Source: a virus
Reading direction: 5' to 3' (one strand)
IMG/VR virus record: IMGVR_UViG_3300024431_000027
Span: 1-22,746 of that record
Length of the DNA stretch: 22,746 nt
Shown in pieces: positions 7,875-14,974 of this stretch. Made by a program: the position numbers and the translations under genes. The stretch's first letter is position 1; the number at the start of each line of letters is the position of its first letter. The notes under the pieces are model-generated. The model did not search any database, had not been told where the DNA came from, and saw only the letters and a program-made list of their open reading frames with translations.

Positions 7875-8230
7875 TACGTGACCTCATCCTGATTCACTGT
7901 TGCATCTTCAAGCACGCGCAGTCTCCCATCTTCGCTCTCACGTGGACTTTCACCAAGAGCTTCTCGGATACCACCAAGGAAATTAACGTTCGGGTTCGGT
8001 CCCCCAGTTGTGAGAGGCTCGTCCGGTCGATAAAACGGCAACGTGATCCGGTCAGCCTGACGTGGAGCCAGACGATACGGATCGTAATCATCGAGATCAT
8101 CGATGCACACCTTCAGCCCCGGACTGTTCGGGTCTGAGTGCAGATCTTCCAGAAAAAACTTACGGGAGCATCTGGCGCAAATGCCGATGCCGTACGTTGT
8201 CTTCCCGGTTGGATCTAAAAAAACTGGCAT
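7874..8230 (-). CDS. Conserved Cys-containing small phage protein (118 aa)
   Basis: The protein starts MPVFLDPTGKTTYGIGICAR, with a GAGG SD five bases before the ATG. It has C18-x2-C21 plus Cys42 and a nearby His31, so a small zinc-binding knuckle covering residues 16-45 is plausible. An acidic DDLDDYDPYRL segment follows, then a Pro-rich and disordered C-terminus. From memory this pattern recurs in environmental phages between the neck adaptor and the fibre, without known function. Here it is exactly between those two, abutting both (TAATC-ATG upstream, TAATG downstream), which suggests a role in virion assembly. I do not assign a function. Confidence 0.7.
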   Translation of the reverse strand: MPVFLDPTGKTTYGIGICARCSRKFFLEDLHSDPNSPGLKVCIDDLDDYDPYRLAPRQADRITLPFYRPDEPLTTGGPNPNVNFLGGIREALGESPRESEDGRLRVLEDATVNQDEVT

Positions 8231-8232
8231 GA

Positions 8233-9306
8233 TTACCTCGTGTACGGTGCGATGTTAGGACGCAGGTAGGCTTCCGACTCGTCGGTTTCACCTGTCCATG
8301 CGTCTTTCAAATACTTTTCTGCGTCGCTATCGATGAAGGGTATCTGCGAAAGATCCACCTCTTTAATTTCACGACTCAACTGTCGAGCAAGCTCACAAAT
8401 AATTGCGAGGTACCAACGATCAGGCACTTCCAGTTCGTCTGTCAATGCACCGACGTCCTGCACCTGTCGTTGCACGAAGCCCGTAATCTGATCGAACGTA
8501 AATTCTGCACCGGGACTCGGCCACAACTCGATCTCCGGTCGTATGCGTTGCCTGTCGTACCAGAACTGTGTCGGTCGGCCAGTGCTTGATTTGTCAGGCA
8601 GGTTTGCGTAGTCATTCCGATTGAGTTTGTACATCGGAATCTCATTGGGCTTGTTCTGGTAGACCAGCTCAATGACATCAAGCACCGTGGTGCCGGTCGC
8701 ACGCAGACGCCAAAACTGATACTCAGTCTCACGACTCGGTGCCTGCACGTCTTCCCAGATCCACTCGTCTTGCACGACTTCCTGCCCAGTGCGTGTGATG
8801 TACGGCACTGCGGTGACGAAGTTATCGTTCGACGCCTCGATCACGTAGTCCCACGTTCCTGAAACGTTGGGCATGATGCCGAAGATAGGAATTGCAGTGG
8901 CACCGTCACTACCCAGATCCATGGTGATGGTGCCCAGTGCTGCGATCTGTGTGCACGCTGTCGCCAAGTCACTGTCAAAGGCATTGCCCGCGACACCTTC
9001 CGACGCAGTTGCCGAACCGATGACTCGCTGCGCATTGCGCAGGTTGATCGTGTAGGTGTCTTCGGTACCCAAAGGACACGGCACAGTCTGGTTGCGCTCG
9101 TAAATCGGCAGGAGGATTGGCACAACATTCCAGAGCTTAATGCCTCTGTTGCTGAGCGTCATGACATACAGCCACAGCAGTTCGAGAGCAATTTGCAAAT
9201 GCTCACCTGTGATCTGTTGCTCAACCATCTTGCAACGCCGGAAGGCGTGGTCGATAAGTTGCTGGTTCAAAAAAGTCGTTGAACCTACTGTTCCTGATGT
9301 CGGCAT
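8233..9306 (-). CDS. Neck/tail adaptor protein with inserted discoidin-like domain (357 aa)
   Basis: The N-terminal (about 1-97) and C-terminal (about 218-357) parts look like a gp4/tail-tubular-A type connector. They include YTINLRNAQR, then MYKLNRNDYANLPDK, RPTQFWYDRQ, IELWPSP, and a helical end with EVPDRWYLAIICELARQLS. These proteins dock under the portal and close the head. Between the halves lies a domain at about residues 98-217 that resembles F5/8 type C (discoidin) folds: GNAFDSDLATACTQ, ITMDLGS, WDYVIEASNDNF, then YQFWRLRATGTTVLDVIEL. Such domains usually bind glycans, so the insertion may decorate the neck. GGAG stands eight bases before the ATG. The connector call is from family resemblance; glycan binding is inferred. 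Confidence 0.78.
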   Translation of the reverse strand: MPTSGTVGSTTFLNQQLIDHAFRRCKMVEQQITGEHLQIALELLWLYVMTLSNRGIKLWNVVPILLPIYERNQTVPCPLGTEDTYTINLRNAQRVIGSATASEGVAGNAFDSDLATACTQIAALGTITMDLGSDGATAIPIFGIMPNVSGTWDYVIEASNDNFVTAVPYITRTGQEVVQDEWIWEDVQAPSRETEYQFWRLRATGTTVLDVIELVYQNKPNEIPMYKLNRNDYANLPDKSSTGRPTQFWYDRQRIRPEIELWPSPGAEFTFDQITGFVQRQVQDVGALTDELEVPDRWYLAIICELARQLSREIKEVDLSQIPFIDSDAEKYLKDAWTGETDESEAYLRPNIAPYTR

Positions 9307-9396
9307 CTATCTCGCTCCGCGTGCGCTACTTCCCCGACCACCGCGAGGACGTTGTTGATGTCCGCGTGGGCGAGGAGCTTTGACGTGTCTATCCAT
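9307..9396 (-). CDS. Possible Arg-Gly-rich micro-ORF (29 aa)
   Basis: A short frame in the gap between the Lys/Gly-rich protein and the adaptor. It runs from the ATG at 9396 to a TAG directly abutting the adaptor start (TAGATG). The peptide is extremely basic (MDRHVKAPRPRGHQQRPRGG and on), with no acidic residue except Asp2. The upstream GAGA is only a weak SD, and the adaptor's own GGAG lies inside the 3' end. Its function could be nucleic-acid binding, translational coupling, or nothing. In its favour are the neat stop/start contact and the gap it fills exactly; against it are length and composition. Confidence 0.3.
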   Translation of the reverse strand: MDRHVKAPRPRGHQQRPRGGRGSSARGAR

Positions 9397-9419
9397 AACT
9401 TTCTCAGCTTCCCGCCTCG

Positions 9420-10064
9420 CTATTTTTTTACGCTGCCACCTCGCGCCTTATGAACTGCCCCACCGTGCATCTTGACGTTTGCAGGCATGCCTGCAGCTGA
9501 AGCCTTCAAAGGTTTTTTCATTGCACCTTTCTTCGGATGCAGAACTCTTTTGGCATGTTTAATAGCAGCATCAGCCAGTGCACCTCCACCGCTATCGACC
9601 CTGCCGCCTTTGTGCAATCCCGGCAGCATCCGCTTCGTGCCTCCGGCCTCGATCTCGGCTTGATTACGACCGCGACGTGCAGGCTGAGTACCCGTGTCCA
9701 TGGTCTTTTGCTTGCCACGCTTCATCTTAAACTCACCGGAAGTGTCACCGCTTACACCGTAACCTTTCACACGACCACCGTAGGAGTAGCCCATCTTCGC
9801 GCCAGCTTTCTTCAGCTTGCCGTGCATGCCACCTTTCATGTAACCACCTTTCGCACGAGGTGTCGTGATCGTCACGTCATCGACCGTGATCTCGCGTTCC
9901 GGTCCCATGAAGCCGCCCGCCATTTTCTTGACCGGGCCACCCTTCGCTTTTCTCACGGCTCCACCACGATTGTAGCCTTTGGCTTTACCGGCAGAACCAG
10001 TGAAGCCCTGCTCAGCTGGAAAGCTGAAGTCCTTCACGTACGTTAGTCCGACGTTCTTGTTCAT
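9420..10064 (-). CDS. Lys/Gly-rich basic protein with internal GGxVxKAxGGxVKK repeats (unknown function)
   Basis: A 214-residue, strongly basic, Gly-rich protein with AGGAG six bases before the ATG. A 14-residue element appears near each end: GGAVRKAKGGPVKK at 34-47 and GGAVHKARGGSVKK at 201-214 (11 of 14 identical). Related GGRVKG and KGGRVDSGG pieces lie at 96-101 and 152-159. One short acidic beta-like stretch (EREITVDDVTITTP, 56-69) interrupts the pattern. There is no membrane segment and no fold I recognise. Similar Lys/Gly-rich proteins occur, as I recall, in environmental phages without a known role. DNA or RNA condensation, or an ejected virion protein, are possible readings of the charge. 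It shares a frame with the upstream sulfotransferase across a TAG, but its own SD explains its start. Confidence 0.68.
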   Translation of the reverse strand: MNKNVGLTYVKDFSFPAEQGFTGSAGKAKGYNRGGAVRKAKGGPVKKMAGGFMGPEREITVDDVTITTPRAKGGYMKGGMHGKLKKAGAKMGYSYGGRVKGYGVSGDTSGEFKMKRGKQKTMDTGTQPARRGRNQAEIEAGGTKRMLPGLHKGGRVDSGGGALADAAIKHAKRVLHPKKGAMKKPLKASAAGMPANVKMHGGAVHKARGGSVKK

Positions 10065-10073
10065 TTCGATCTC

Positions 10074-10883
10074 CTATTGATACCCAAAGAGTTCATTGTA
10101 TTTTGGGTACAAGTTGTGAATTGTCTGCCCCATGTCGGGAGACATAAAATCCTGCCACTCACCACGGTCTGTTGGTTGTACAGATCCTTCACCACTGTGA
10201 GGGAATTTGTTGAGCCAACTTGCATCCGGTTCTTCGGACACGTTTTCAATGTTTTCGAGGTCGTGTTCGAAATGATCGATCCCGAGGAAGTTGTAAATTT
10301 CTTTGATCTTGGTTATCGGATCAACCGAGAATGCCTCGTACTGCAAGACGTACACCTTACTCGGCAATCGAGCCATCAAGTCTTGCAGACCGACTGCGCA
10401 CATGCCGATCATCCCATCATTGGCAAACATCACATCGGCGCGTGAAAGTACCGTCTTCTCAATGGGAGTAGTCGCTTGATCAAACATCGGGGTCTTGCGA
10501 TGCTGCTTCTCGACGGAGCCGAAGACACCGCGCAGGTCGCGCACTGTCACGATGATCTTAATGTCGTCGTACAGCTCATTGAGCAGGTTGGCATTGAAAG
10601 ACCAGCCTCGTGACTTGTCGAATACAACTCGATCTTCATCCATGTACCACGACTCAATGACACCCATCAGCATCTGATTGAGTTTCTTAAGAACGCCCTC
10701 AGGATCAATCCGTAAGGCACCTTGAATCTCAATGCTGTTACTGAACTTGTTGACCATGATGCCCAAGATTTCAGGTAACGGACTCGTTGCCCCTGCATAG
10801 AAGTCTGGGTTCTGGCTCAGTATGTTACACAGCAGCGTTGATCCGCTACGTGGCACACCTGTTATTATGTGGAAGTCTTTCAT
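10074..10883 (-). CDS. Sulfotransferase family protein (PAPS-dependent)
   Basis: This 269-residue protein, close to the usual length, opens with the 5'-phosphosulfate loop GVPRSGSTLL (residues 9-18), the form seen in tyrosylprotein-type and bacterial Sulfotransfer_3 enzymes. The 3'-phosphate site is also visible: VRDLRGVFGS with Arg115 and Ser123, eight apart as in the family. VYVLQYEAFSVDP (177-189) and IYNFLGIDHF (196-205) match later core strands and helices. The enzyme should transfer sulfate from PAPS to a hydroxyl or amine of a glycan, protein or lipid; the acceptor cannot be read from sequence. It starts by ATGA overlap with the gene before it and sits among virion genes. That suggests late expression and modification of a virion or host-surface molecule. 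Confidence 0.85.
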   Translation of the reverse strand: MKDFHIITGVPRSGSTLLCNILSQNPDFYAGATSPLPEILGIMVNKFSNSIEIQGALRIDPEGVLKKLNQMLMGVIESWYMDEDRVVFDKSRGWSFNANLLNELYDDIKIIVTVRDLRGVFGSVEKQHRKTPMFDQATTPIEKTVLSRADVMFANDGMIGMCAVGLQDLMARLPSKVYVLQYEAFSVDPITKIKEIYNFLGIDHFEHDLENIENVSEEPDASWLNKFPHSGEGSVQPTDRGEWQDFMSPDMGQTIHNLYPKYNELFGYQ

Positions 10884-11380
10884 CGGTTTCTCGCCATGTT
10901 GCCTTCGACTTCGCGCCTTTCCCGGTATGCTACCAGTGTGAATTCAAGCGCGTCGATCAGAATTTGATCGGATGATGCGGTCTGGATTGCTTCCAGATGC
11001 GCAATCTCAGCATCCGCTTCGTCCAGCGAGTCAGCGCGCCACTGTTTGCGCAACGCCCTGTTTACTTCGTCCATGATCGCGTGTTCTTTGAGTTGCCGGT
11101 GAATGTGTTGCACCATCGCTTTCGATCTTGTTTCACCCTGAGCTACCACGTTATCTCGCCAACTGTTGTAAGTGCCGGGAGCAGGGAGCGCACCAATGGC
11201 TACATAGACTGTCGCCAGAGTTTCGTAATAAAGCACCGCTTCCGGTTGGTCAATGCCGACCGTCTTGCCCCTGAGGAACTGCACCGCGTCATTCCGCGAG
11301 AACGTTGGATCAGCTATGATCTCGTCAATGAGTGAGTGAAGATACCTCACCAATGGTTGTTGTTCTCTAACTCTTGCCAT
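10880..11380 (-). CDS. Helical protein of unknown function (166 aa)
   Basis: I do not recognise this 166-residue protein. It appears almost wholly alpha-helical and charged (VRYLHSLIDEIIADPTFSRN; AMVQHIHRQLKEHAIMDEVN; a long C-terminal helix rich in Glu, Ala and Arg). There are no cysteines and no membrane segment. AGAGG stands upstream of the ATG, and the gene overlaps the sulfotransferase start by ATGA, so the two are probably co-translated. Being between a fibre and a sulfotransferase, it could be a chaperone, a small virion protein or a partner of the enzyme; none of these is shown. Confidence 0.65.
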   Translation of the reverse strand: MARVREQQPLVRYLHSLIDEIIADPTFSRNDAVQFLRGKTVGIDQPEAVLYYETLATVYVAIGALPAPGTYNSWRDNVVAQGETRSKAMVQHIHRQLKEHAIMDEVNRALRKQWRADSLDEADAEIAHLEAIQTASSDQILIDALEFTLVAYRERREVEGNMARNR

Positions 11381-11391
11381 CGTTTAATCCT

Positions 11392-13335
11392 CTATCCTAG
11401 CGCCCCAATGGTTTGCAAGTCCGCAATGAGCGCGGCCAAAACGTTGTTGTTGTTTAGCGTTGTTGCCGATGCACTGGCGAGCAATGTACGATCCTCCACA
11501 ATTGCTGCGTTGCGCGTGAACGCTGCAGATTGATCGAAGTTCCAGCTGATACCATCCGACCTAAGCCGCAAGGTAGTATCCATCCAGAAGTCGCCGTTTT
11601 GCAATACGCCGGGTACGCCGGTCGTACCTTTGAATCGTATGCCAGCGTCGCCGATTTGAAACGTGTCGTCCAGCGAGTTTGTGCCGGGTCCAAACTGACA
11701 GGAGTTGTCACCGCTGGCAATAATGTCGCCGCTGTTCGCGTCGCCGATGGCGAACGCCCCGATCCCGGACGCAATGATGTCGCCACTTGCTTGTGCCCGT
11801 CCGTGAGCAAATGAACCTTGCCCAGATGCAAGGATATCTTTGTTATTGGCGCGGCCTTGTGCAAATGCGCCCGGTTGACTTGCCGAAATCGTACCACCAC
11901 TGACAACGTGACCCTGCGCAAATGATCCTGTGCCGGTTGACTCAATCGTGCCGGTGGCACCGGAAAGACCATTGGCGATTGCACCCTGCGCGAATGCTCC
12001 CGCGCCAGTTGCTCGCATCACAGTAAAGTTGTTGGCGAGGTTGGCGTTGAAAAAGCCCTGAACGAATGAACCCTGCCCGGATGACGTCACGGTCACGGTG
12101 CCGTAGCCGTAGGAATAACCCGACAGGAACGAACCAATGCCACTGTTGAGCAACGTGTGATTGTTTGCAGTAGCGCCATATCCCGTGTACGAATACGCGC
12201 AGGTGAATGTTGCAGGCCCGGTTGCGTTGATAAGTGCATTACCGGCACCGTAGGAAAATGCCGAACCCATACACACCGAACCACCACCTACATTCAGGAT
12301 CCGGGCCGCGCCGGTTGAATAGCTGAACACGTTGCCCATAACGGCGACTGCCTTATATGAGCCGCCTGCAAGAGAAAGTTCCGTGACGCCGGTATCCAAC
12401 CTGACCTGATTGCCAGCCATAATGCCGGTCGAAGCCGTGCCAGCGAATGTGCGGATCGCACCTTGCGGCGATGTGACGCCGCCTGTGTTGTTAGATTCAC
12501 CGACGAATACGCCCAAGCGTCCGGACACGCGAATCCACCGCTCTGCATCGGTGCCAAGCTCGCGCTGTTGGGCAGTTAATGGGCGAACAGCCTGAGTTAC
12601 CAGTTCGCCTGTTAGTGGATCATTCGAAGTATCGAGGCGAAGGTAAGTCAAATCCATGTCGCCGCCGATTTGCAGAACAATAATGCAGCGGGCATTGTTG
12701 TCCAGAACATCACCATCGCTTACAAGTTGAACCGAAATGGTCCACCAGCCGCCCTCGTCAACCGGGGCAGGACCGTCAACATTCCAGACAGCGAATTTTG
12801 ATGCATCGTCTGATTGCTGAATGTAAAGCCGATCACCGATTTGAATGAGGCCAAGCAAGGTTGATATGTCTACGCCGTCATTGTTGATGTCGTCGATAAA
12901 GATTTCCGTGACGCTGGCGTGTACCGCGTTGTCATACCGGAAGCGACCGCTGCCGGGGTCAGCCTTCACGATAGACGTACTGAACCGGTACTCCGAGGAT
13001 AGCAACCCCCCACTATTAGGAGGTTCCGAGTAGGCTCCAGTTTCGTCGAGGAAATTAGACGCAACACCCGTAACATCGAGTGTCACTCCATTGACGGATA
13101 CGCCTGTGATTGCTGCATCGAGATCGACAATGGGGTTGACAGGATCAGCAGCATTGACGGTGATGTTGACACCACCGACAACGGAATCTACCTGTCCACC
13201 TCCGCCTCCACCAGCTGCCCAGTCGAAGTCGAAGTCCTCGTTACTGAGTTTTGTGAGGACCTCGCCCGTCAACCCCCCATCGGGGATCTCGATGAGCATG
13301 ACACCATTGCCCGAGACGATGGCACTGCCGACCAT
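11392..13335 (-). CDS. Tail fibre with YadA-like glycine-rich repeats (647 aa)
   Basis: The N-terminal part (MVGSAIVSGNGVMLIEIPDG) passes through a Gly run (AAGGGGGGQ, 40-48) to a module at 123-222 shared with the 936-residue fibre (GDRLYIQQ, DEGGWWTISV). A capsule-like linker (TGELVTQAVRPLTAQQRELG) follows. Residues about 328-560 hold roughly ten units of 18-25 residues built on G(S/A)FxxG, for example GSFAQG, GAFAQG, GSFAHG and GAFAIG. These are reminiscent of the left-handed beta-roll head of YadA-type adhesins. The C-terminal part contains GDAGIRFKGTTGVPG, GDFWMD and a helical end. It is probably a trimeric receptor-binding appendage. It is in frame with the upstream coiled-coil gene across a TAG six bases before this ATG; GGGG is the only SD-like element. 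Confidence 0.83.
   Translation of the reverse strand: MVGSAIVSGNGVMLIEIPDGGLTGEVLTKLSNEDFDFDWAAGGGGGGQVDSVVGGVNITVNAADPVNPIVDLDAAITGVSVNGVTLDVTGVASNFLDETGAYSEPPNSGGLLSSEYRFSTSIVKADPGSGRFRYDNAVHASVTEIFIDDINNDGVDISTLLGLIQIGDRLYIQQSDDASKFAVWNVDGPAPVDEGGWWTISVQLVSDGDVLDNNARCIIVLQIGGDMDLTYLRLDTSNDPLTGELVTQAVRPLTAQQRELGTDAERWIRVSGRLGVFVGESNNTGGVTSPQGAIRTFAGTASTGIMAGNQVRLDTGVTELSLAGGSYKAVAVMGNVFSYSTGAARILNVGGGSVCMGSAFSYGAGNALINATGPATFTCAYSYTGYGATANNHTLLNSGIGSFLSGYSYGYGTVTVTSSGQGSFVQGFFNANLANNFTVMRATGAGAFAQGAIANGLSGATGTIESTGTGSFAQGHVVSGGTISASQPGAFAQGRANNKDILASGQGSFAHGRAQASGDIIASGIGAFAIGDANSGDIIASGDNSCQFGPGTNSLDDTFQIGDAGIRFKGTTGVPGVLQNGDFWMDTTLRLRSDGISWNFDQSAAFTRNAAIVEDRTLLASASATTLNNNNVLAALIADLQTIGALG
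11656..12354 (-). repeat. YadA-like G(S/A)FxxG repeat tract
   Basis: Codes for residues about 328-560 of the 647-residue fibre. Core hexads include GSVCMG (352), GSFLSG (401), GSFVQG (422), GAFAQG (446), GSFAQG (470), GAFAQG (489), GSFAHG (507) and GAFAIG (526), spaced 18-24 residues apart. The C-terminal units are the most regular and the N-terminal ones more drifted. The pattern predicts stacked beta-roll coils. Confidence 0.7.
12670..12969 (-). repeat. WW-type fibre module shared with the 936-aa fibre, copy in the 647-aa fibre
   Basis: Codes for residues 123-222 of the 647-residue fibre. It contains KADPGSGRFRYDN, IQIGDRLYIQQ, VDGPAPVDEGGWWTISVQLV and a closing RCIIVLQI strand, matching in order the module at 6375-6689. 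Confidence 0.6.
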
Positions 13336-13338
13336 GGG

Positions 13339-13926
13339 CTACCCCAGTGCAGCAGTTAGTTGCTCACTTATACCTGTGAGCCGAGTCTTCTCCTTCAGAA
13401 GGCTGTCATTAAGTTTCGTAAGTTCAGCGTCGCGCACGTCGAGTGCAGCTTCAGTTTCATCCAGAGCTGCAGCTCTCGCAGTGAGATCTTCCTCAACTTT
13501 TTTTAATTCTGCGCCACGTTGCACCAACTTGTTTTCCACAGCTGCAACTTGGTTATTGGCTTGCGAAAGTTTCAATTCCGCATCCCCTGCAATGCTGTTC
13601 GCGTCACTAACAATGCGTCCAGCTTCCTGCGTCGCTTTGTCCACGATCAGTTGCGCTTGGGTCTTGCCTTCCTCAACGATATCTTCAGCATCGAGTAACG
13701 CTTGACCTTTCGCATCAACAGCCTGCTCTTTCAAGATCGCTACTTCAGCGCGGATCGTGATGATCTCTTGGGCTGGTCCAGCCAAGTCGATTGACTTCTG
13801 CGCCCTCTCTTGCGCGTCCTGAAGAGACTTGAGCGTTCTCTCCAGCTTTTTTGGATCCGCAAGTAACTCCACGGCAGCATCGGTGAGGTTAAGAGGTCCC
13901 AAGGTTCGCTGTGCGATCCCCCTCAT
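13339..13926 (-). CDS. Long coiled-coil protein preceding the fibre (195 aa)
   Basis: This protein is almost entirely heptad-like helix, rich in Ala, Glu, Lys and Gln, from about residue 25 to 190 (for example LLDAEDIVEEGKTQAQLIVD; KVEEDLTARAAALDETEAAL). Superficially it resembles the ATP synthase b subunit, which reflects composition rather than function. There is no signal peptide or membrane segment. The start overlaps the previous stop (ATGA). The gene ends in TAG, and the 647-residue fibre begins in the same frame one codon later (TAG CCC ATG). It may form a stalk or assembly factor for that fibre, or be its N-terminal extension if the amber is read through. Either role is inferred. Confidence 0.7.
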   Translation of the reverse strand: MRGIAQRTLGPLNLTDAAVELLADPKKLERTLKSLQDAQERAQKSIDLAGPAQEIITIRAEVAILKEQAVDAKGQALLDAEDIVEEGKTQAQLIVDKATQEAGRIVSDANSIAGDAELKLSQANNQVAAVENKLVQRGAELKKVEEDLTARAAALDETEAALDVRDAELTKLNDSLLKEKTRLTGISEQLTAALG

Positions 13927-14249
13927 GATACTGCTCCGGCTTGTCTGAGAACTATCTCAACACTGCCAGTACTGGCTGACACATTAAGTCGAATAGCAGA
14001 TGGTGGAGACACGATGGTACCGTCTTGATCAGTCGTTTCAGGACCATCAAACCCCGGTGTTCCAAACCACGTTGCCGTGGCAGGGTTGAAGCCTTCCGCG
14101 AACACATCATCAAACGTATGCTCAATCGTGTACGTCGCAGTCGCACTAATGATTGCCGCCAACGCAATCGCTGTGGACCCTATGTATTGGTCAACTGGAA
14201 TAGGTGCCGAAACACCTACCCCCGTGACCGTGAGTCTAACCGGTCTCAT
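13923..14249 (-). CDS. Small beta-rich virion-type protein (108 aa)
   Basis: The N-terminus MRPVRLTVTGVGVSAPIPVD resembles small phage proteins that, as I recall, accompany the capsid cluster in environmental phages. The sequence alternates hydrophobic and Thr/Ser residues (ATATYTIEHTFDDVF; AIRLNVSASTGSVEIVL), indicating a beta-sandwich. An acidic PGFDGPETTDQDGTI loop lies in the middle (about 66-80). There are no cysteines, no membrane segment and no catalytic motif. It lies two bases after the previous stop and overlaps the next start by ATGA. A minor structural or appendage-baseplate role is likely but unproven. Confidence 0.65.
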   Translation of the reverse strand: MRPVRLTVTGVGVSAPIPVDQYIGSTAIALAAIISATATYTIEHTFDDVFAEGFNPATATWFGTPGFDGPETTDQDGTIVSPPSAIRLNVSASTGSVEIVLRQAGAVS

Positions 14250-14251
14250 GA

Positions 14252-14974
14252 CTATCGCTCCTGAATGACGACTATACGATCCATGGTAAGAGTCTTCGCA
14301 GCAGCCTCACCGGCACGAACTGCGAACGAAACCGTTAGCAATTCATCATTCGGGAAACTGGCATCAGGTGTTGAGAAGCTACCGACGGTACCGTTAAGCG
14401 CACCGTACAGCCGACCATCAGAGCCTTGACCGTCGTAGTAAGCCTGCAGCCTGAACGCTGTGGCATCCACAATGGTCCCGACATCACCAGAGACCTCAAC
14501 ACTGTTCTTCTCAGAGACCAGCGTCACGAGACCTGTAGCTTCTGCCTTGCGGAAGCTAAGACCGTCCGAGTGACCAGCAAGCAGTGTCGTATCGGTGATC
14601 GCGAAACCGATCAGAATCTCAGACAGTAGTACCTCACTGAGAGTTGCCAAAATCTCGACGAAGAATCGCTTGTCAGGATCAAACAGGATGTTCTCTACCG
14701 AGATACCTGCAGCGATCTTCTGAAGCTGGACCTCATCGTCATCTGCACCTGCGGTGAGCAGGGTGATGATGCCACCGTCACCTTCAACGACAGCGACCGT
14801 GTTGGCACCCTGTACGTCAGTCTCGGTCCACTGACCGGCGACGAACGTGTAGAAATCTTCCTCGTAAACATGCGAGCCTAAGTGACTCGGAAATTGCAAG
14901 GCATTAAAAATGCTTCCGACGTCTTCGTTGTTGACGCCGTTATTGAAGCGAGTTCGTAAATTATCAATAAACAT
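14252..14974 (-). CDS. Beta-rich structural protein, lectin-like fold possible (240 aa)
   Basis: I start the gene at the ATG at 14974, which has GGAG six bases upstream. A TTG at 14986 in the same frame would include that SD and is rejected. The 240-residue protein begins MFIDNLRTRFNNGVNNEDVG. Residues 40-240 read as a beta-sandwich of the concanavalin/laminin-G type: DFYTFVAGQWTETDVQG, GGIITLLTAGADDDEVQLQ, FFVEILATLSEV, and a last strand TLTMDRIVVIQER. No catalytic residues stand out. It is the first gene after the terminator that follows the capsid gene. I infer a virion surface or minor capsid protein; a glycan-binding role is only a possibility. Confidence 0.62.
   Translation of the reverse strand: MFIDNLRTRFNNGVNNEDVGSIFNALQFPSHLGSHVYEEDFYTFVAGQWTETDVQGANTVAVVEGDGGIITLLTAGADDDEVQLQKIAAGISVENILFDPDKRFFVEILATLSEVLLSEILIGFAITDTTLLAGHSDGLSFRKAEATGLVTLVSEKNSVEVSGDVGTIVDATAFRLQAYYDGQGSDGRLYGALNGTVGSFSTPDASFPNDELLTVSFAVRAGEAAAKTLTMDRIVVIQER

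Noticed and set aside
10062-10076. Sulfotransferase and Lys/Gly-rich protein in one frame across a TAG
   Set aside because: The sequence TAGGAGATCGAAATG supplies a strong AGGAG with ideal spacing for a fresh start, and the two proteins make no sense as one fold. Chance in-frame adjacency is sufficient.
11656-12354. CRISPR or DNA satellite reading of the repeated tract
   Set aside because: The periodicity is at protein level within one continuous coding frame. Units vary in length and sequence, and there are no constant direct repeats with spacers.
13339-13926. ATP synthase subunit b-like reading of the coiled-coil protein
   Set aside because: The resemblance is Ala/Glu/Lys helical composition only. 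There is no membrane anchor, and the neighbours are virion genes.
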